Assembly: GCA_963701955.1 (NCBI GenBank)
Contig: OY969694.1
Location: forward strand, 2,108,001-2,172,000
DNA from: Bog-473 sp963701955
Lineage (GTDB): Bacteria; Actinomycetota; Acidimicrobiia; Acidimicrobiales; RAAP-2
Length of the DNA stretch: 64,000 nt
Reading direction: 5' to 3'
The translations under genes and the position numbers were made by a program. A model generated the notes under the pieces. That model worked only from the letters and a program-made list of their open reading frames with translations, was not told the DNA's origin and made no database searches. Positions 26,897 through 35,195 of the stretch are shown here, piece after piece; position 1 is the first letter of the stretch, and each line of letters starts with the position of its first letter.

Positions 26897-28350
26897 GTGG
26901 CGGTGCCACCTTCTTCGCTGTTGACGCAGTCGTCGACAGAACCGAAGGAGGCCGACCGTGTGGTGGAGCTCGAAGCTGTGGAACAGCGCTATCGAGCGGT
27001 GATCGACGTCCTCGACGGGATGTGCGTGACCGAGGTGGCTCGGCGCAACGGGGTGAGCCGCCAGAGCGTGCACACGTGGCTGCGGCGCTATGCCAAGGAG
27101 GCATGGCGGCACTGGCCGACAAGAGCTCGAAGCCCGAGAGCTGCCGCACCAGATGGCTCCGGTCACAGAGGCGCGGGTGATCGAGCTGCGTCGAGAACAT
27201 CCCGAGATGGGGACCGCGAACGATCCGCACCGGCTCGCCAACGAGGGATTCGCGCCGGTGCCGGGTCTCTCGTCGATCTATCGCACCCTGGTGCGCCACC
27301 GCCTCATAGAACCGACCCAACGCAAGCGCGCACGCTCGGACTACAAGCGCTGGGAGCGCAGCCGGTCCATGGAGCTGTGGCAGATGGACGTCGTCGGGCG
27401 CTTCCATCTCGCCGACGGCACCGAGGTCAAGGTCGTGACCGGCGTCGACGATCACTCACGGTTCTGCGTCTGCGCCGGTGGTGGCCCGGGCGACGGCCGG
27501 CCGGTGTGCGAAGCGCTGCAGTGGGCGCTGCGGACCATGGCGTGCCGAGCAGATATTGACGACAACGGCAAGGTCTTCACCGCTCGCTTCGGCCAGGGCC
27601 AGGAGAGGTGCTCTTCGACCGAATCTGTGCCAAGAACGGCATCGCCATCTGCTACGCCCGTATCGCCGACACGACGGGCAAGGTGGAGCGCTTCCACGGA
27701 CATGAGAAGGGACTTCTTGGTGATACGATGGGTGCACGCACATCGAGGCACTCCAGAGAGCGCTGATGAATGGGTGGCGAATACAACACGAACGTGCACA
27801 ATCTCTGGGTGATCGACCACCGGCTCGAGCGCTTCGCTCTGGCGGCTCAGCACCGAGACGGCCGATCTCGAGATGCCAGAGGTCGCGAAGAGTCCGCTCT
27901 CAGAGGCGGCCGCCCGGAGTGAACCGCTGGGTGGACCAGCGCGGCTCGATCGACCTCGGAGGGTTTCGCTATCGGGTGGGGGCGACCTTCGCCGGGGAGT
28001 CAGTCGAGGTCGTCGGCGAGCGCAGGACTTGTCGAGATTCTCCATGACGGTGTGCTCGTCGCCACCCACGCCGAGCGACGCCGAGCGGACAAGGGACCGC
28101 AGCCTCAACGTGCCCAAGCTCTGGACGCTCGCGGCGCCCACCTCGGGCATGACCGTCACCCGCCGGGTGGATCAGAGGTGGCTCGATCTCCTTCGCCGGT
28201 AGCTGGCTATCGGGTGACGCAGCTGGGCCCGCTAGGTAGTCGAGGTGGCCATCGTGGCCGGCTCGGTCAGATCTCGGCAAGGGCAAAGTCGTCAGAGTCC
28301 ACGCCATCCACCACGACGCTCAAGGAGCACGGGTGCACAGGAGGGAAAGA
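26897..28350 (+). pseudogene. IS481-type transposase, broken by several frameshifts
   Basis: Pieces of one transposase appear in order but in different frames. The HTH is LDGMCVTEVARRNGVSRQSVHTWLRRYAKE (about 26995-27100). Next come LAALADKSSKPESC, then the DDE core MELWQMDVVGRFHLADG, KVVTGVDDHSRFCVC and TTGKVERFHGH. Downstream are the WVA/NTN and LGDRPPA region (27770-27830), GGFRYRVGATFAGESVEVV (27960-28020), LVEILHDGVLVATHAERR and a final VVRVHAIHHDAQGA (about 28290-28330). At least four frame changes are needed, so it cannot encode an active enzyme. It lies between attL and the integrase, so it inserted into the island later. TTGACACTTG motifs at about 26821 and 26869 may mark its left end. 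Confidence 0.8.
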
Positions 28351-28352
28351 GT

Positions 28353-28366
28353 AAAAAAAAAAAATG
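28353..28366 (+). repeat. Poly-A tract next to the integrase stop
   Basis: A homopolymer run of about a dozen A residues lies between the IS481 remnant and the 3' end of the integrase gene. Such runs are rare in this GC-rich genome. It may be a transcription-terminator U tract for the minus-strand direction, an IS end relic or a sequencing artefact. Confidence 0.5.
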
Positions 28367-29482
28367 TTATTTGGCCTTTGGACCGAAGAAGCGTTCGCCA
28401 ATGACGTCCGCTGCGACCCGGTCGATTGACGCCGGCGCCGATGCGTAGATGGCCAGCGTGGTCCTCGGGTCGGCGTGGCCGAGCCGGGTCTGCGCAGTCT
28501 TCACGTCGATGCCCTCGACGACGAGTGTGGTGGCATTCAACCGCCGCAGGTCGTGAAAGCCGGCACCGGCATATTCGGCAGCGGCCACGGCCGGGAGCCA
28601 GACCCGGCGGCGCCAGTTCGAGTAGCGCAACGGGCCGCCCTCATCGTCGGTGAACACGAGGGCATCCGTGTCGTCCTTGGTGAACCCGGACCGTTCCAGA
28701 TGGGCCGAGAGCATGTCGACGATGGTTTGAGGCATGAACATGGTCCGCGCACCTAACTTCGATTTGGGTGGACCGAACACGTTGCGACCACCGGTCCCTC
28801 GGACGAGGGCCTCGGCCACCGAAATCCGCCCGGCGTCAAGATCGAGGCGGCCGACCCGGAGACCGGCGACCTCGGACCAGCGCAGGCCGAGGACTGCACC
28901 GAGCCACAGCATCGGCCCGTACTCCTCCGGCACGTGGCGGGCGATCGTGGCGACGTCCTCTGGGGTCAGATCGAAACGCCGGGTTCCGTCGACCGGTGGG
29001 AGGTTGATGTTGCGGCACGGGTTCCGAGTCAGCCAGTCGTTGCGTACGGCGTAGCCGAACATGGCCCGCACCACCTCGTAGTTGCGCTTGACCGTCCGGG
29101 GAGCGTGCGTCGTCCGCCATGTATTCACCAGTCGTTGGACGTCCCGGGGCCCGATCCGCTCGATGCGGAGCTCGCCGATCGTCGGCAGTACATGCAGCCG
29201 GAGCGTCAGCTCCTCTCGGGCGGTGGTGGACTCCCGCTTGGTCGGATTGGAGGCAGCCCATTCCTCGGCGAGTTCCCACACCCGGAGTCTTCCGGCCCAG
29301 GGGTCGATCCACACGCCCCGACGGATGTCGGCCTCGACGCCGGAGAGAAAGGCCCGGGCGTCGCTCTTGGTCTTGAAACTCGTCGATGCGACATGCCGGC
29401 GGCCGTTGTGCCAGTAGCTGGCTTCATACAGGCGCCCTCGCTGACGCACGCTCCCAAAGCTGCGGGTGGCCGGCATGGTCAT
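28367..29482 (-). CDS. int: Tyrosine recombinase (integrase) of the island
   Basis: 371 residues. An AP2-like arm-binding start (SFGSVRQRGRLYEASYW) is followed by a SAM-like core-binding domain (about 75-165) and the catalytic domain. All catalytic residues are visible: R201 (GLRWSEVAGL), K240/K242 (PPKSKLG), H310 and R313 (FHDLRR), H336 (RLGHADPRTT) and nucleophile Y346 (LAIYAS). The start at 29482 is preceded by GGAGGTGAG and overlaps the stop of the excisionase-like fragment (ATGA). The upstream Met at 29539 has no ribosome site. It presumably recombines the att sites in tRNA-Pro. Confidence 0.95.
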   Translation of the reverse strand: MTMPATRSFGSVRQRGRLYEASYWHNGRRHVASTSFKTKSDARAFLSGVEADIRRGVWIDPWAGRLRVWELAEEWAASNPTKRESTTAREELTLRLHVLPTIGELRIERIGPRDVQRLVNTWRTTHAPRTVKRNYEVVRAMFGYAVRNDWLTRNPCRNINLPPVDGTRRFDLTPEDVATIARHVPEEYGPMLWLGAVLGLRWSEVAGLRVGRLDLDAGRISVAEALVRGTGGRNVFGPPKSKLGARTMFMPQTIVDMLSAHLERSGFTKDDTDALVFTDDEGGPLRYSNWRRRVWLPAVAAAEYAGAGFHDLRRLNATTLVVEGIDVKTAQTRLGHADPRTTLAIYASAPASIDRVAADVIGERFFGPKAK

Positions 29483-29655
29483 CTCACCTCCGTCGACAAC
29501 CACTCGCCGGCATGGCTGTTCTCTCGCTCGAGTTGCCACTGCCTGCGTGCTGCCCTGATGGCAGCGGTGGCCGGCACCACCACGTCGACCCGGTGGTCGT
29601 CGACCCAGTGCTCGACATCGTGCGCATCGAACCGGACGAAGCGACCGACCTTCAC
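29479..29655 (-). CDS. Truncated excisionase/MerR-like HTH fragment
   Basis: 58 codons from a GTG, coding MKVGRFVRFDAHDVEHWVDD and a basic tail, the second half of the small winged HTH proteins that usually sit just before actinobacterial integrases (VGRxVRFDxxDVExW). The first helix-turn-helix part is not found in this frame, and the upstream codons (SRKSACSSAPI) do not resemble it. It is either a pseudogene or a shortened control protein. Its stop overlaps the integrase start. Confidence 0.55.
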   Translation of the reverse strand: MKVGRFVRFDAHDVEHWVDDHRVDVVVPATAAIRAARRQWQLERENSHAGEWLSTEVR

Positions 29656-29729
29656 GATGGGGGCGGAGCTACATGCAGATTTGCGACTGTCTGGACAGAG
29701 GTCCGCAGGGAAGGAGGCACGAGGGACTC

Positions 29730-30161
29730 TCAGTCCGGGTCCGGGCTGACGGGGAGGGACAGGGCGTCTTCGAGTTCGTCGGTCCAGGCTCGCCGGAGAT
29801 CGAGCTTGATCCAGTCGAAGCGATGCTCGTCGGGGTGCGCACCGAAGCGGGCCCGGAAGCGGCGGATCTTGCGGTAGATGGTGGCCCGGTGCCACCCGCC
29901 GGCCTCGAGGCCCATGAACCCACCGGCCTTGTGCCAGGCGACCCAGAAACCGATGAGCTCGGCGTCCTCGATGACGGTGCGGGCGACGTCGCGGATGAGC
30001 CCTGGATAGTCCTCGAGGGAGGTGATGCTGGCCTCCCGAAAGGCCTCGGCTCGCACGTTGTCGGGGACCGACTTCCAGAAGGCGGTGCGGCGCCCGTAGG
30101 CGATGCCCCGCCCTTCGGGGCTCTCGCTGCGGTCGGAACGGAAATCGGGGGCGTCGGTCAT
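29730..30161 (-). CDS. Hypothetical protein with a C-terminal HTH-like segment
   Basis: 143 residues from the ATG at 30161; a TTG at 30173 is also possible. The middle reads VIEDAELIGFWVAWHKAGGF and the segment GGWHRATIYRKIRRFRARFG looks like a DNA-recognition helix-turn-helix. Similar proteins accompany integrase/excisionase pairs in actinobacterial islands, so a control or replication role in the element is plausible. The family was not recognised by name. Confidence 0.6.
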   Translation of the reverse strand: MTDAPDFRSDRSESPEGRGIAYGRRTAFWKSVPDNVRAEAFREASITSLEDYPGLIRDVARTVIEDAELIGFWVAWHKAGGFMGLEAGGWHRATIYRKIRRFRARFGAHPDEHRFDWIKLDLRRAWTDELEDALSLPVSPDPD

Positions 30162-30255
30162 AGGGGGTCGCAAGTGTGCGACTATTCCGAGAGCATGTCA
30201 AGGCCATTTCTCAAAGGGTTTCTTGTCACCCTTCCCGGACTCATGCCAGGCAGAA

Positions 30256-30280
30256 GTGGTACCATATCTTGTACGACTGA
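30256..30280 (+). promoter_or_regulatory. Dyad-containing control region of the toxin-antitoxin operon
   Basis: GGTACC and, 11 bases later, TTGTACGA flank an AT-rich stretch (CATATCTT) just ahead of the antitoxin gene. Known YefM operators contain TGTACA-type cores, so this is a reasonable autoregulation site. The match is partial. Confidence 0.35.
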
Positions 30281-30292
30281 AAGGACGACCCG

Positions 30293-30538
30293 ATGGCGAT
30301 GACGGCAAGCGAGGCCAGGAAGAACCTGTTCCCGCTGATCGAACAGGTGAACAACGACCGCCAGCCGATCGAGATCACCTCCAAGCGTGGAGATGCCGTG
30401 CTCATGTCGCGGACGGACTACGAGGCGCTCGAGGAGACCGCCTACCTGCTCCGGGCTCCGGCGAACGCCCGACGTCTGCTCGAGAGCCTCGAGCAGGCCC
30501 GCCGTGGCGAGGTGGAAGCGCACGAACTCTCGAAGTGA
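30293..30538 (+). CDS. yefM: YefM/Phd-type antitoxin
   Basis: 81 residues. The N-terminal DNA-binding Phd fold shows MTASEARKNLFPLIEQVNND and PIEITSKRGDAVLMSRTDYEALEET, typical of YefM. The C-terminal part (LLRAPANARRLLESLEQARRGE) is the segment that wraps the toxin. It binds YoeB and represses its own operon. AAAGGA upstream serves as the ribosome site, and the stop overlaps the toxin start by GTGA. Confidence 0.94.
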   Translation: MAMTASEARKNLFPLIEQVNNDRQPIEITSKRGDAVLMSRTDYEALEETAYLLRAPANARRLLESLEQARRGEVEAHELSK

Positions 30539-30795
30539 GGCCGGTCTTCACGCCTCACGGTTGGTCGGACTATCTCCATTGGCAGTCGGTTGACAAGAAG
30601 ATGGTGAAACGCATCAACCGACTCATCGAAGACACGCTGCGTGACCCCTTCGCTGGCATCGGCAAGCCTGAGCCGTTGCGCCATGTCCTCCAGGGCTGCT
30701 GGTCGAGACGAATCGACGGCGAACATCGCCTGGTCTACACGGTGGAGGGCGAAGACATCGTCGTCCTGCAAGCCCGATACCACTACGAGCCATGA
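30535..30795 (+). CDS. yoeB: YoeB-type mRNA interferase toxin
   Basis: 86 residues with HGWSDYLHWQSVDKKMVKRIN at the start and WSRRIDGEHRLVYTVEG near residue 60. The catalytic set of E. coli YoeB is conserved at the same numbers: E46, R65 and H83. The toxin cleaves mRNA in the ribosomal A site when the antitoxin is degraded. Coupling to yefM by the GTGA overlap is standard. A further small frame overlaps the toxin stop. Confidence 0.94.
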   Translation: MRPVFTPHGWSDYLHWQSVDKKMVKRINRLIEDTLRDPFAGIGKPEPLRHVLQGCWSRRIDGEHRLVYTVEGEDIVVLQARYHYEP

Positions 30796-30929
30796 ACCCG
30801 GAGGAATTGTCCAGATCGAAAATTGCGGAGGACTACAAAAGAGTCGTGACTCGATTGTCGATCCGTTTCGGGCGGCCCGAGATTCTTCAACGGCTGAAGA
30901 TCGAGGCAGGTGCCCAGAACGTGTCTTAG
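30792..30929 (+). CDS. 45-residue ORF coupled to the toxin gene
   Basis: The ATG overlaps the yoeB stop (ATGA). The product starts MNPEELSRSKIAEDYKRVV and contains LSIRFGRPEILQRLKIEAGA. It is helical and basic, and I do not recognise it. The same frame continues after a single TAG into an antitoxin-like sequence, so it may also be the head of a longer gene broken by a nonsense mutation. Confidence 0.4.
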   Translation: MNPEELSRSKIAEDYKRVVTRLSIRFGRPEILQRLKIEAGAQNVS

Positions 30930-31280
30930 TCAAAGCTCGCCGAACAACTCATCGACGAGGAGCTGCGCATACGCCGTAACCCCTTGATCACTTTCCGGGA
31001 TGGAGCGTCGGGCCCGCGGGTCGGGCTCGTGGGTGGGCCTGATGTCGGGAGGTCACTCGCGGATTGGTGGGTGGAAACGCCCCGCTCGATGCCCATATCG
31101 GACGGGCGGTCGACATCTTCGGGCTCATCCCAGCGCAAATCGAAGCGGCACTGGACAACTACGCCGACTTCACCGACGAGATCGACGAGATCCACGACGA
31201 GCTCGCCGTCCATTTCGAGGCAACCGAGAACGCCGAAGCGTTCTGACGTCGTCGCCAGGACCTCCTCGCGAGGTGGGCGT
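30930..31280 (+). pseudogene. Decayed antitoxin-like gene (resembles DUF433-type)
   Basis: SKLAEQLIDEELRIRRNPLI with FRDGASGPRVGLVGGPDV at 30930-31062 is followed, in another frame, by LDAHIGRAVDIFGLIPAQIE and DNYADFTDEIDEIHDELAVH (31064-31246). An in-frame TGA then stands where the run RRRQDLLA would continue. The order matches small proteins of the DUF433-like antitoxin type that precede DUF5615 toxins, but no intact toxin follows. One frameshift and one or two stops are needed. Confidence 0.5.
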
Positions 31281-31747
31281 CATCGTGGCCGGGTCGAAGT
31301 GGAAGTCGCAGCGTTTTTGATCCAGTGAGACGTGGAACCTTTTGTATGTATTTTGCGGGTGCTGTGTTACAGGGCACGCACCCGCTTGTATGACGACCAA
31401 TGTTTGAGACCCGAACTTACTGAATCTGAACTCGACTATCCCGTCCTACCTCTGCAGCTCTGCACAGACTCCATAGATCCAACCCGCCTTCACCTCGGCC
31501 GGCCGCTCCGCCGCGCCTCGGCGGGCGGGTGAACGACCCGATCACAAACCGTCCCCGTACGAATCCTCTTTGAGTCAAGACCCAATTTCGGGGACTTCCA
31601 GGCGCGACAAAGCGAGCCGTCACCGAGAGGTACAACGGCGTAGGGTCTGTTTGGGTTCGGGAGTGACTTCGCCGAAGAGCCGGTCGCGCAGGGTGAAGAG
31701 CCGGTCACGCAGGCATGGAGTCGTCCCTGAGTGTCCTCCCGGACCCC
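31281..31747. other. Gene-poor stretch
   Basis: No convincing coding sequence. A 20-base imperfect tandem (GAAGAGCCGGTC-CGCAGG twice) lies at about 31674-31713. The region may hold the remains of a toxin gene after the antitoxin relic, but nothing definite can be read. Confidence 0.5.
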
Positions 31748-31960
31748 CTATCGGGCGTCGAGGAGCAGCTGCCGATAGACGGCGTTGGAGATCTGGCGTT
31801 TGAGTGAACGCAGTGCTTCCTTCTTGGTCTTTCCTTCGGCCACCTTGCGCTCGAAGTAGATGCGTCCGTCTGTCCCGGGATTGCGTATTTGGGTGACGGC
31901 GGCCATGTGGAGCGCGTGGTTGAGCTGCCGGCTTCCGCGCTGTGAGAGCCGATGGACCAC
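31748..31960 (-). pseudogene. C-terminal fragment of an IS110-family transposase
   Basis: About 70 codons reading VHRLSQRGSRQLNHALHMAA, then YFERKVAEGKTKKEALRSLK and VYRQLLLDAR. This is the end of the Transposase_20 domain of IS110-type enzymes, with the catalytic serine region before it missing. The sequence differs from the intact IS110 element at 33876, so it is an independent and older insertion. Confidence 0.75.
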
Positions 31961-32183
31961 TCGGCCGCCCCGCCATGCCCTCGATCTCAGAGCCAAGGTC
32001 AACCGTTGTGAGTAGCTCCGCCGTCACACCTTTCGTCTCCGGTGCGACCTCTTCATTACTCATCGTGCTCACCTCTCTGTACTCCTAGGACCTAAGGTCC
32101 CGCCCCTCGTATTCGTCCGCCGGGATTCGACCAACTGAAGGCCTGGGGGACTCCAACAAGGAAATCGAAGAGCCTGCCTTTGA

Positions 32184-32864
32184 TCAGTTACCGCGGGCGA
32201 CACCGGCAAGGATCGGGTGTTGGCCGAACCACTTCGGAATCCGTCGAGTGAGCTCCGTCGGTCCGTGCATCGTAATGCGTCCGTCGGCCAGGCCATCGAC
32301 GAAACGAGCATCGCCCATCCACACCTCGGTCAAAGTGCGTAGATCGGCCTCGACGGTCACGTCGACGTCGAATCCAGGATCGATGAGACACAGGTCCACA
32401 TCGTGTTCGTCGACGACGATCCAGAAGTATCGGCTGTTGGCTGGCATCGACGGGAACGTGAGCTGGACCACCACCCGATCCGTTCCGAACCCTCCTGGGG
32501 ACAGAAACCGCCGGACATCCCAGAGCAACAGTCCGGGGTCAAGGTCGTCAGGCCGGTAGTCGCTGCGCACCCACCGATGGCCCCACTCTCCGAGTCCCTG
32601 GACGAGGGGAAACAGCTCCCATCCGGCCTCGGTCAGGTTGTAGGACGTGCCGGCGCCAGAGGACGTGCGCTCGATGACGCCGGCGGCCTCCAGCTCCTTG
32701 AGCCGTTTCGAAAGGAGTGCAGGCGAGCAGGTGGGCACGCCACGGCGGATCTCGTTGAAGTGATTGCTGCCGACCAGCATCTCCCGCAAGATGAGCGGCG
32801 TCCAGCGTTGGCAGATGACCTCTGCGGCCTTGGACACCGGGCAGAACTGGCCGTAACCGTTCAC
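32184..32864 (-). CDS. HxlR-family transcriptional regulator with C-terminal SCP2-like domain
   Basis: 226 residues. Residues 1-105 are a winged HTH typical of HxlR proteins (YGQFCPVSKAAEVICQRWTPLILREM, RRGVPTCSPALLSKRLKEL), including the early Cys. Residues 115-225 look like a sterol-carrier/SCP2-type ligand pocket (VDVTVEADLRTLTEVWMGD, DGRITMHGPTELTRRIPKWF). It is divergent from the DsrE gene over a short AT-richer region containing TTTGAACTAGTCGAA, so it probably controls that gene in response to a redox or lipophilic signal. Confidence 0.88.
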   Translation of the reverse strand: MNGYGQFCPVSKAAEVICQRWTPLILREMLVGSNHFNEIRRGVPTCSPALLSKRLKELEAAGVIERTSSGAGTSYNLTEAGWELFPLVQGLGEWGHRWVRSDYRPDDLDPGLLLWDVRRFLSPGGFGTDRVVVQLTFPSMPANSRYFWIVVDEHDVDLCLIDPGFDVDVTVEADLRTLTEVWMGDARFVDGLADGRITMHGPTELTRRIPKWFGQHPILAGVARGN

Positions 32865-32964
32865 GCCACCCAGGATAGGCTCACTTCAGTATTTGAACTA
32901 GTCGAATGGTCTTCGGACTTCGATGATGGTCGCTACCGACCAATCGAAGGGGAAGCGATCAGCC

Positions 32965-33327
32965 ATGCCCAGCAAAGCCGCCATCAGCCTCACCACCGGC
33001 CTCGAGGATCCCGAGAAGGTGACCGTCGCCTTCTTGGTGGCGGTCGGAGCGGCTGAGCAGGGCCGACCGACGGTGATATTCCTCACTAAGGAGGCCGTGC
33101 GACTTGCGCTCGAAGGTTTGGCGATCGGTGTCGCCTGCGACGGATGTCCGCCACTTGCTGATCTGCTCGACCGCTACACCAAGGCGGGCGGCACTCTGAT
33201 GGTGTGCCCCATCTGCTTCAACGCCAAGGCACTCGACCAGACCCAACTCATCGACAATGCCCAACTCGGTGGAACGGTGCAGCTCTGGGAGTGGATCGGC
33301 GAGGGTGCTACCACGTTCAGCTACTGA
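32965..33327 (+). CDS. DsrE/DsrF-like sulfur-relay family protein
   Basis: 120 residues from the ATG at 32965; an ATG at 32923 is possible but lacks a ribosome site. SLTTGLEDPEKVTVAFLVAV is the first strand and helix. Conserved cysteines lie in CDGCPPLADLLDRYTKAGG and LMVCPICFNAKAL, the usual peroxiredoxin-like DsrE pocket. Function is likely sulfur or thiol handling. Divergent pairing with an HxlR regulator is common for redox-responsive genes. Confidence 0.8.
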   Translation: MPSKAAISLTTGLEDPEKVTVAFLVAVGAAEQGRPTVIFLTKEAVRLALEGLAIGVACDGCPPLADLLDRYTKAGGTLMVCPICFNAKALDQTQLIDNAQLGGTVQLWEWIGEGATTFSY

Positions 33328-33875
33328 CGTAACGAATGTTGATCGAGCTACGGGTGGAGAGCTATTACGGCTCCAATCTGCCCTGTGGCGGCGAGAACCA
33401 GCCAACGGGTGACCACCTTCTGGGTGGGCTGCGGGCTGCCGTAGTTACAAAGTTTCGCCAATCTTTCCAAGTGCCCGGCTCTATGCGGCCTGCCCCCTAT
33501 CGCCGTACATGAAGGGGCGGGGCCGGATCAAGAGCCTTTTTCTGTCGATCGTTCCTGATCCACCCATCGGCGTCCTGCACGAGAGCGCGCGCCAGCGAGA
33601 CGTCGGGGTCAACGTCGGGCGATGCCCGCCGAAGGCTTGGCGTTGACGCCGGCGGCGAGCGGCGCATCCTGTCCGAGGACGCCTATGTGGTGCTGCGAGT
33701 TCCCATCACTGCTTGGGTTCTGTCACGCTCCCGTGGGCAGCCAGCCATTCATTCGTCGATCTCCGCACATGATGGGGTTCGGCCACGTCCCGACGGGCTC
33801 AATCAGAAACGACGGCCACACCGGAGTCGGTGGGCCACGGCGATAGTCGAGCTCGCGTCGGTCCGTGGCCGAGAC
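33328..33875. other. Gene-poor stretch downstream of the IS110 transposase
   Basis: 548 bases with no credible gene; the open frames are short and lack homology. The part closest to 33876 must include the right end of the IS110 element, but no inverted repeat marks the boundary, as expected for this family. Confidence 0.5.
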
Positions 33876-34886
33876 TCAAGCGGCGGCCTCGAGGCATCGG
33901 ACCTCCCCGTCGCGCATTGCGTAGAAAGCGAGGGTGAGCAGCTTGCGGGCGACGGCCACGCGGGCCTTGTACTTGCCGGCGTGCTCGGCGATGCGCTTGT
34001 AGTCGGCGCGTAGCTTCTCGTTACCCTTGGCCCGGTAGTTGCCCACGGCCTCGATGGCCGCCCAGCGCACCAGCGGTGAGCCCTGCTTGGTGATCTCTCC
34101 GCGGTGGACGACCTCGTCGGACTCGCGGTGCTTGGGCGTGAGCCCGGCCCAGCTGCAGAGCTTCTTGGCCGAGCTGAAGCGGGTGATGTCACCGATCTCG
34201 GCCACGAAGATGGCCCCGATGACCTTGCCGACTCCGGGCAAGGTGAGCAGGGCCTGATACCCGGGGTCGGCCTTGAGCTGGGCATGGATGTGCGCGTCGA
34301 GCTCGGCGATGGCCGTCTCGTAGACGTCGAGCAGGGTGCGCAGCGAGTCGAGGCGCATGGCGTAGGCCTCGGGCAGCTCGAGACGGTCGAGTTGGGCTTG
34401 GCCGGTCGGCCCCCACAGCTCGCCGACGACGGGCAGGATCCCGTTCTTGGCCATGACCCCGTGGATCTGGGCCTTGGCACTGGTGCGGTGGCGGATGAGC
34501 GAATAGCGATAACGCACCAGCTCGCGGAGCTCTCGGACCTCAGGCGGAGCGATCCAGCCTTCGGCCAGACGCCCGAGCGCCAACATGGCGGCCAGGTCCT
34601 GGGCGTCGCGCACGTCGTTCTTGACGCGTCGGTTCCCCCAGTTGTTGCCGAGCGCATGGGCCAGGTGCACGTGGGCGCCGAGCTCTTGGAGCACATCGGC
34701 CGCCCAGTACCAGCCATAGGTGGATTCGAGGACCACCTCGGGCTCGGGCCCGGCGGCGGCCATGGCCTGGGCGAGTTCGAAAGGCTGGCTGACGAAGCGT
34801 TGGGTGCCGAGCACCTCGCCGTCTTCTGCCATCCGGACGATGGTTGTGCTGCGTCTGTGTAGGTCGATTCCGACGTACTGTCCCAT
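33876..34886 (-). CDS. IS110-family transposase, apparently intact
   Basis: 336 residues from the ATG at 34886, preceded by GAGGAGG. The N-terminal RuvC-like DEDD domain shows YVGIDLHRRSTTI (first Asp), VVLESTYGWYWAADVL (Glu) and NDVRDAQDLAAML (Asp pair). The C-terminal Transposase_20 domain has LLTLPGVGKVIGAIFVAEIGD, CSWAGLTPKHRESD and KQGSPLVRWAAIEAVGNY, with the serine nucleophile in the last. IS110 enzymes recombine without terminal inverted repeats and use a structured non-coding RNA from the element end. The reading frame is uninterrupted, in contrast to the other insertion sequences of the island. Confidence 0.93.
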   Translation of the reverse strand: MGQYVGIDLHRRSTTIVRMAEDGEVLGTQRFVSQPFELAQAMAAAGPEPEVVLESTYGWYWAADVLQELGAHVHLAHALGNNWGNRRVKNDVRDAQDLAAMLALGRLAEGWIAPPEVRELRELVRYRYSLIRHRTSAKAQIHGVMAKNGILPVVGELWGPTGQAQLDRLELPEAYAMRLDSLRTLLDVYETAIAELDAHIHAQLKADPGYQALLTLPGVGKVIGAIFVAEIGDITRFSSAKKLCSWAGLTPKHRESDEVVHRGEITKQGSPLVRWAAIEAVGNYRAKGNEKLRADYKRIAEHAGKYKARVAVARKLLTLAFYAMRDGEVRCLEAAA

Positions 34887-35195
34887 AGGGGCCTCCTCCT
34901 CTTTCGAGGTTTTCTTTTGCAAGACCGAGCATGCTCGGATCTCACAAGGGGCGGAGGCCCCGCCCCTTCATCGCATCAGGAGGGCTACCAACCTGGGGGC
35001 ACCCTCGGCCCGCCGTAGCGCCCTTATGAGGCACCTCGTGCTCCCCCGAATTCTCCTTGATGGGGCCAGGCCGCGGGTTCGCTGTGATCCGGGATGGAGA
35101 CCTTCGACCCTGGCCGACGCCAGGCCGCCGGACGAACATTGAGTGACGGCATCGCACGCCGAGGGCGCTTACCAAGAAGCCTCGAAGGAGCACAC
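34887..35195 (-). ncRNA. Upstream non-coding end of the IS110 element, candidate bridge-RNA region
   Basis: 309 bases without a gene ahead of the transposase. It contains a 14-bp perfect palindrome CCGAGCATGCTCGG (34925-34938) and a 9-bp hairpin (AAGGGGCGG at 34946-34954 with CCGCCCCTT at 34960-34968). In the IS110 group the guide (bridge) RNA is encoded at this end. That this stretch encodes one is inference; the exact element boundary cannot be seen. Confidence 0.35.

Noticed and set aside
31674..31713. CRISPR-like repeat
   Set aside because: Only two adjacent imperfect copies with no spacer; no Cas genes in the window.
33622..33846. Small ORF in the gene-poor stretch
   Set aside because: No ribosome site, no homology and composition like random GC-rich sequence.
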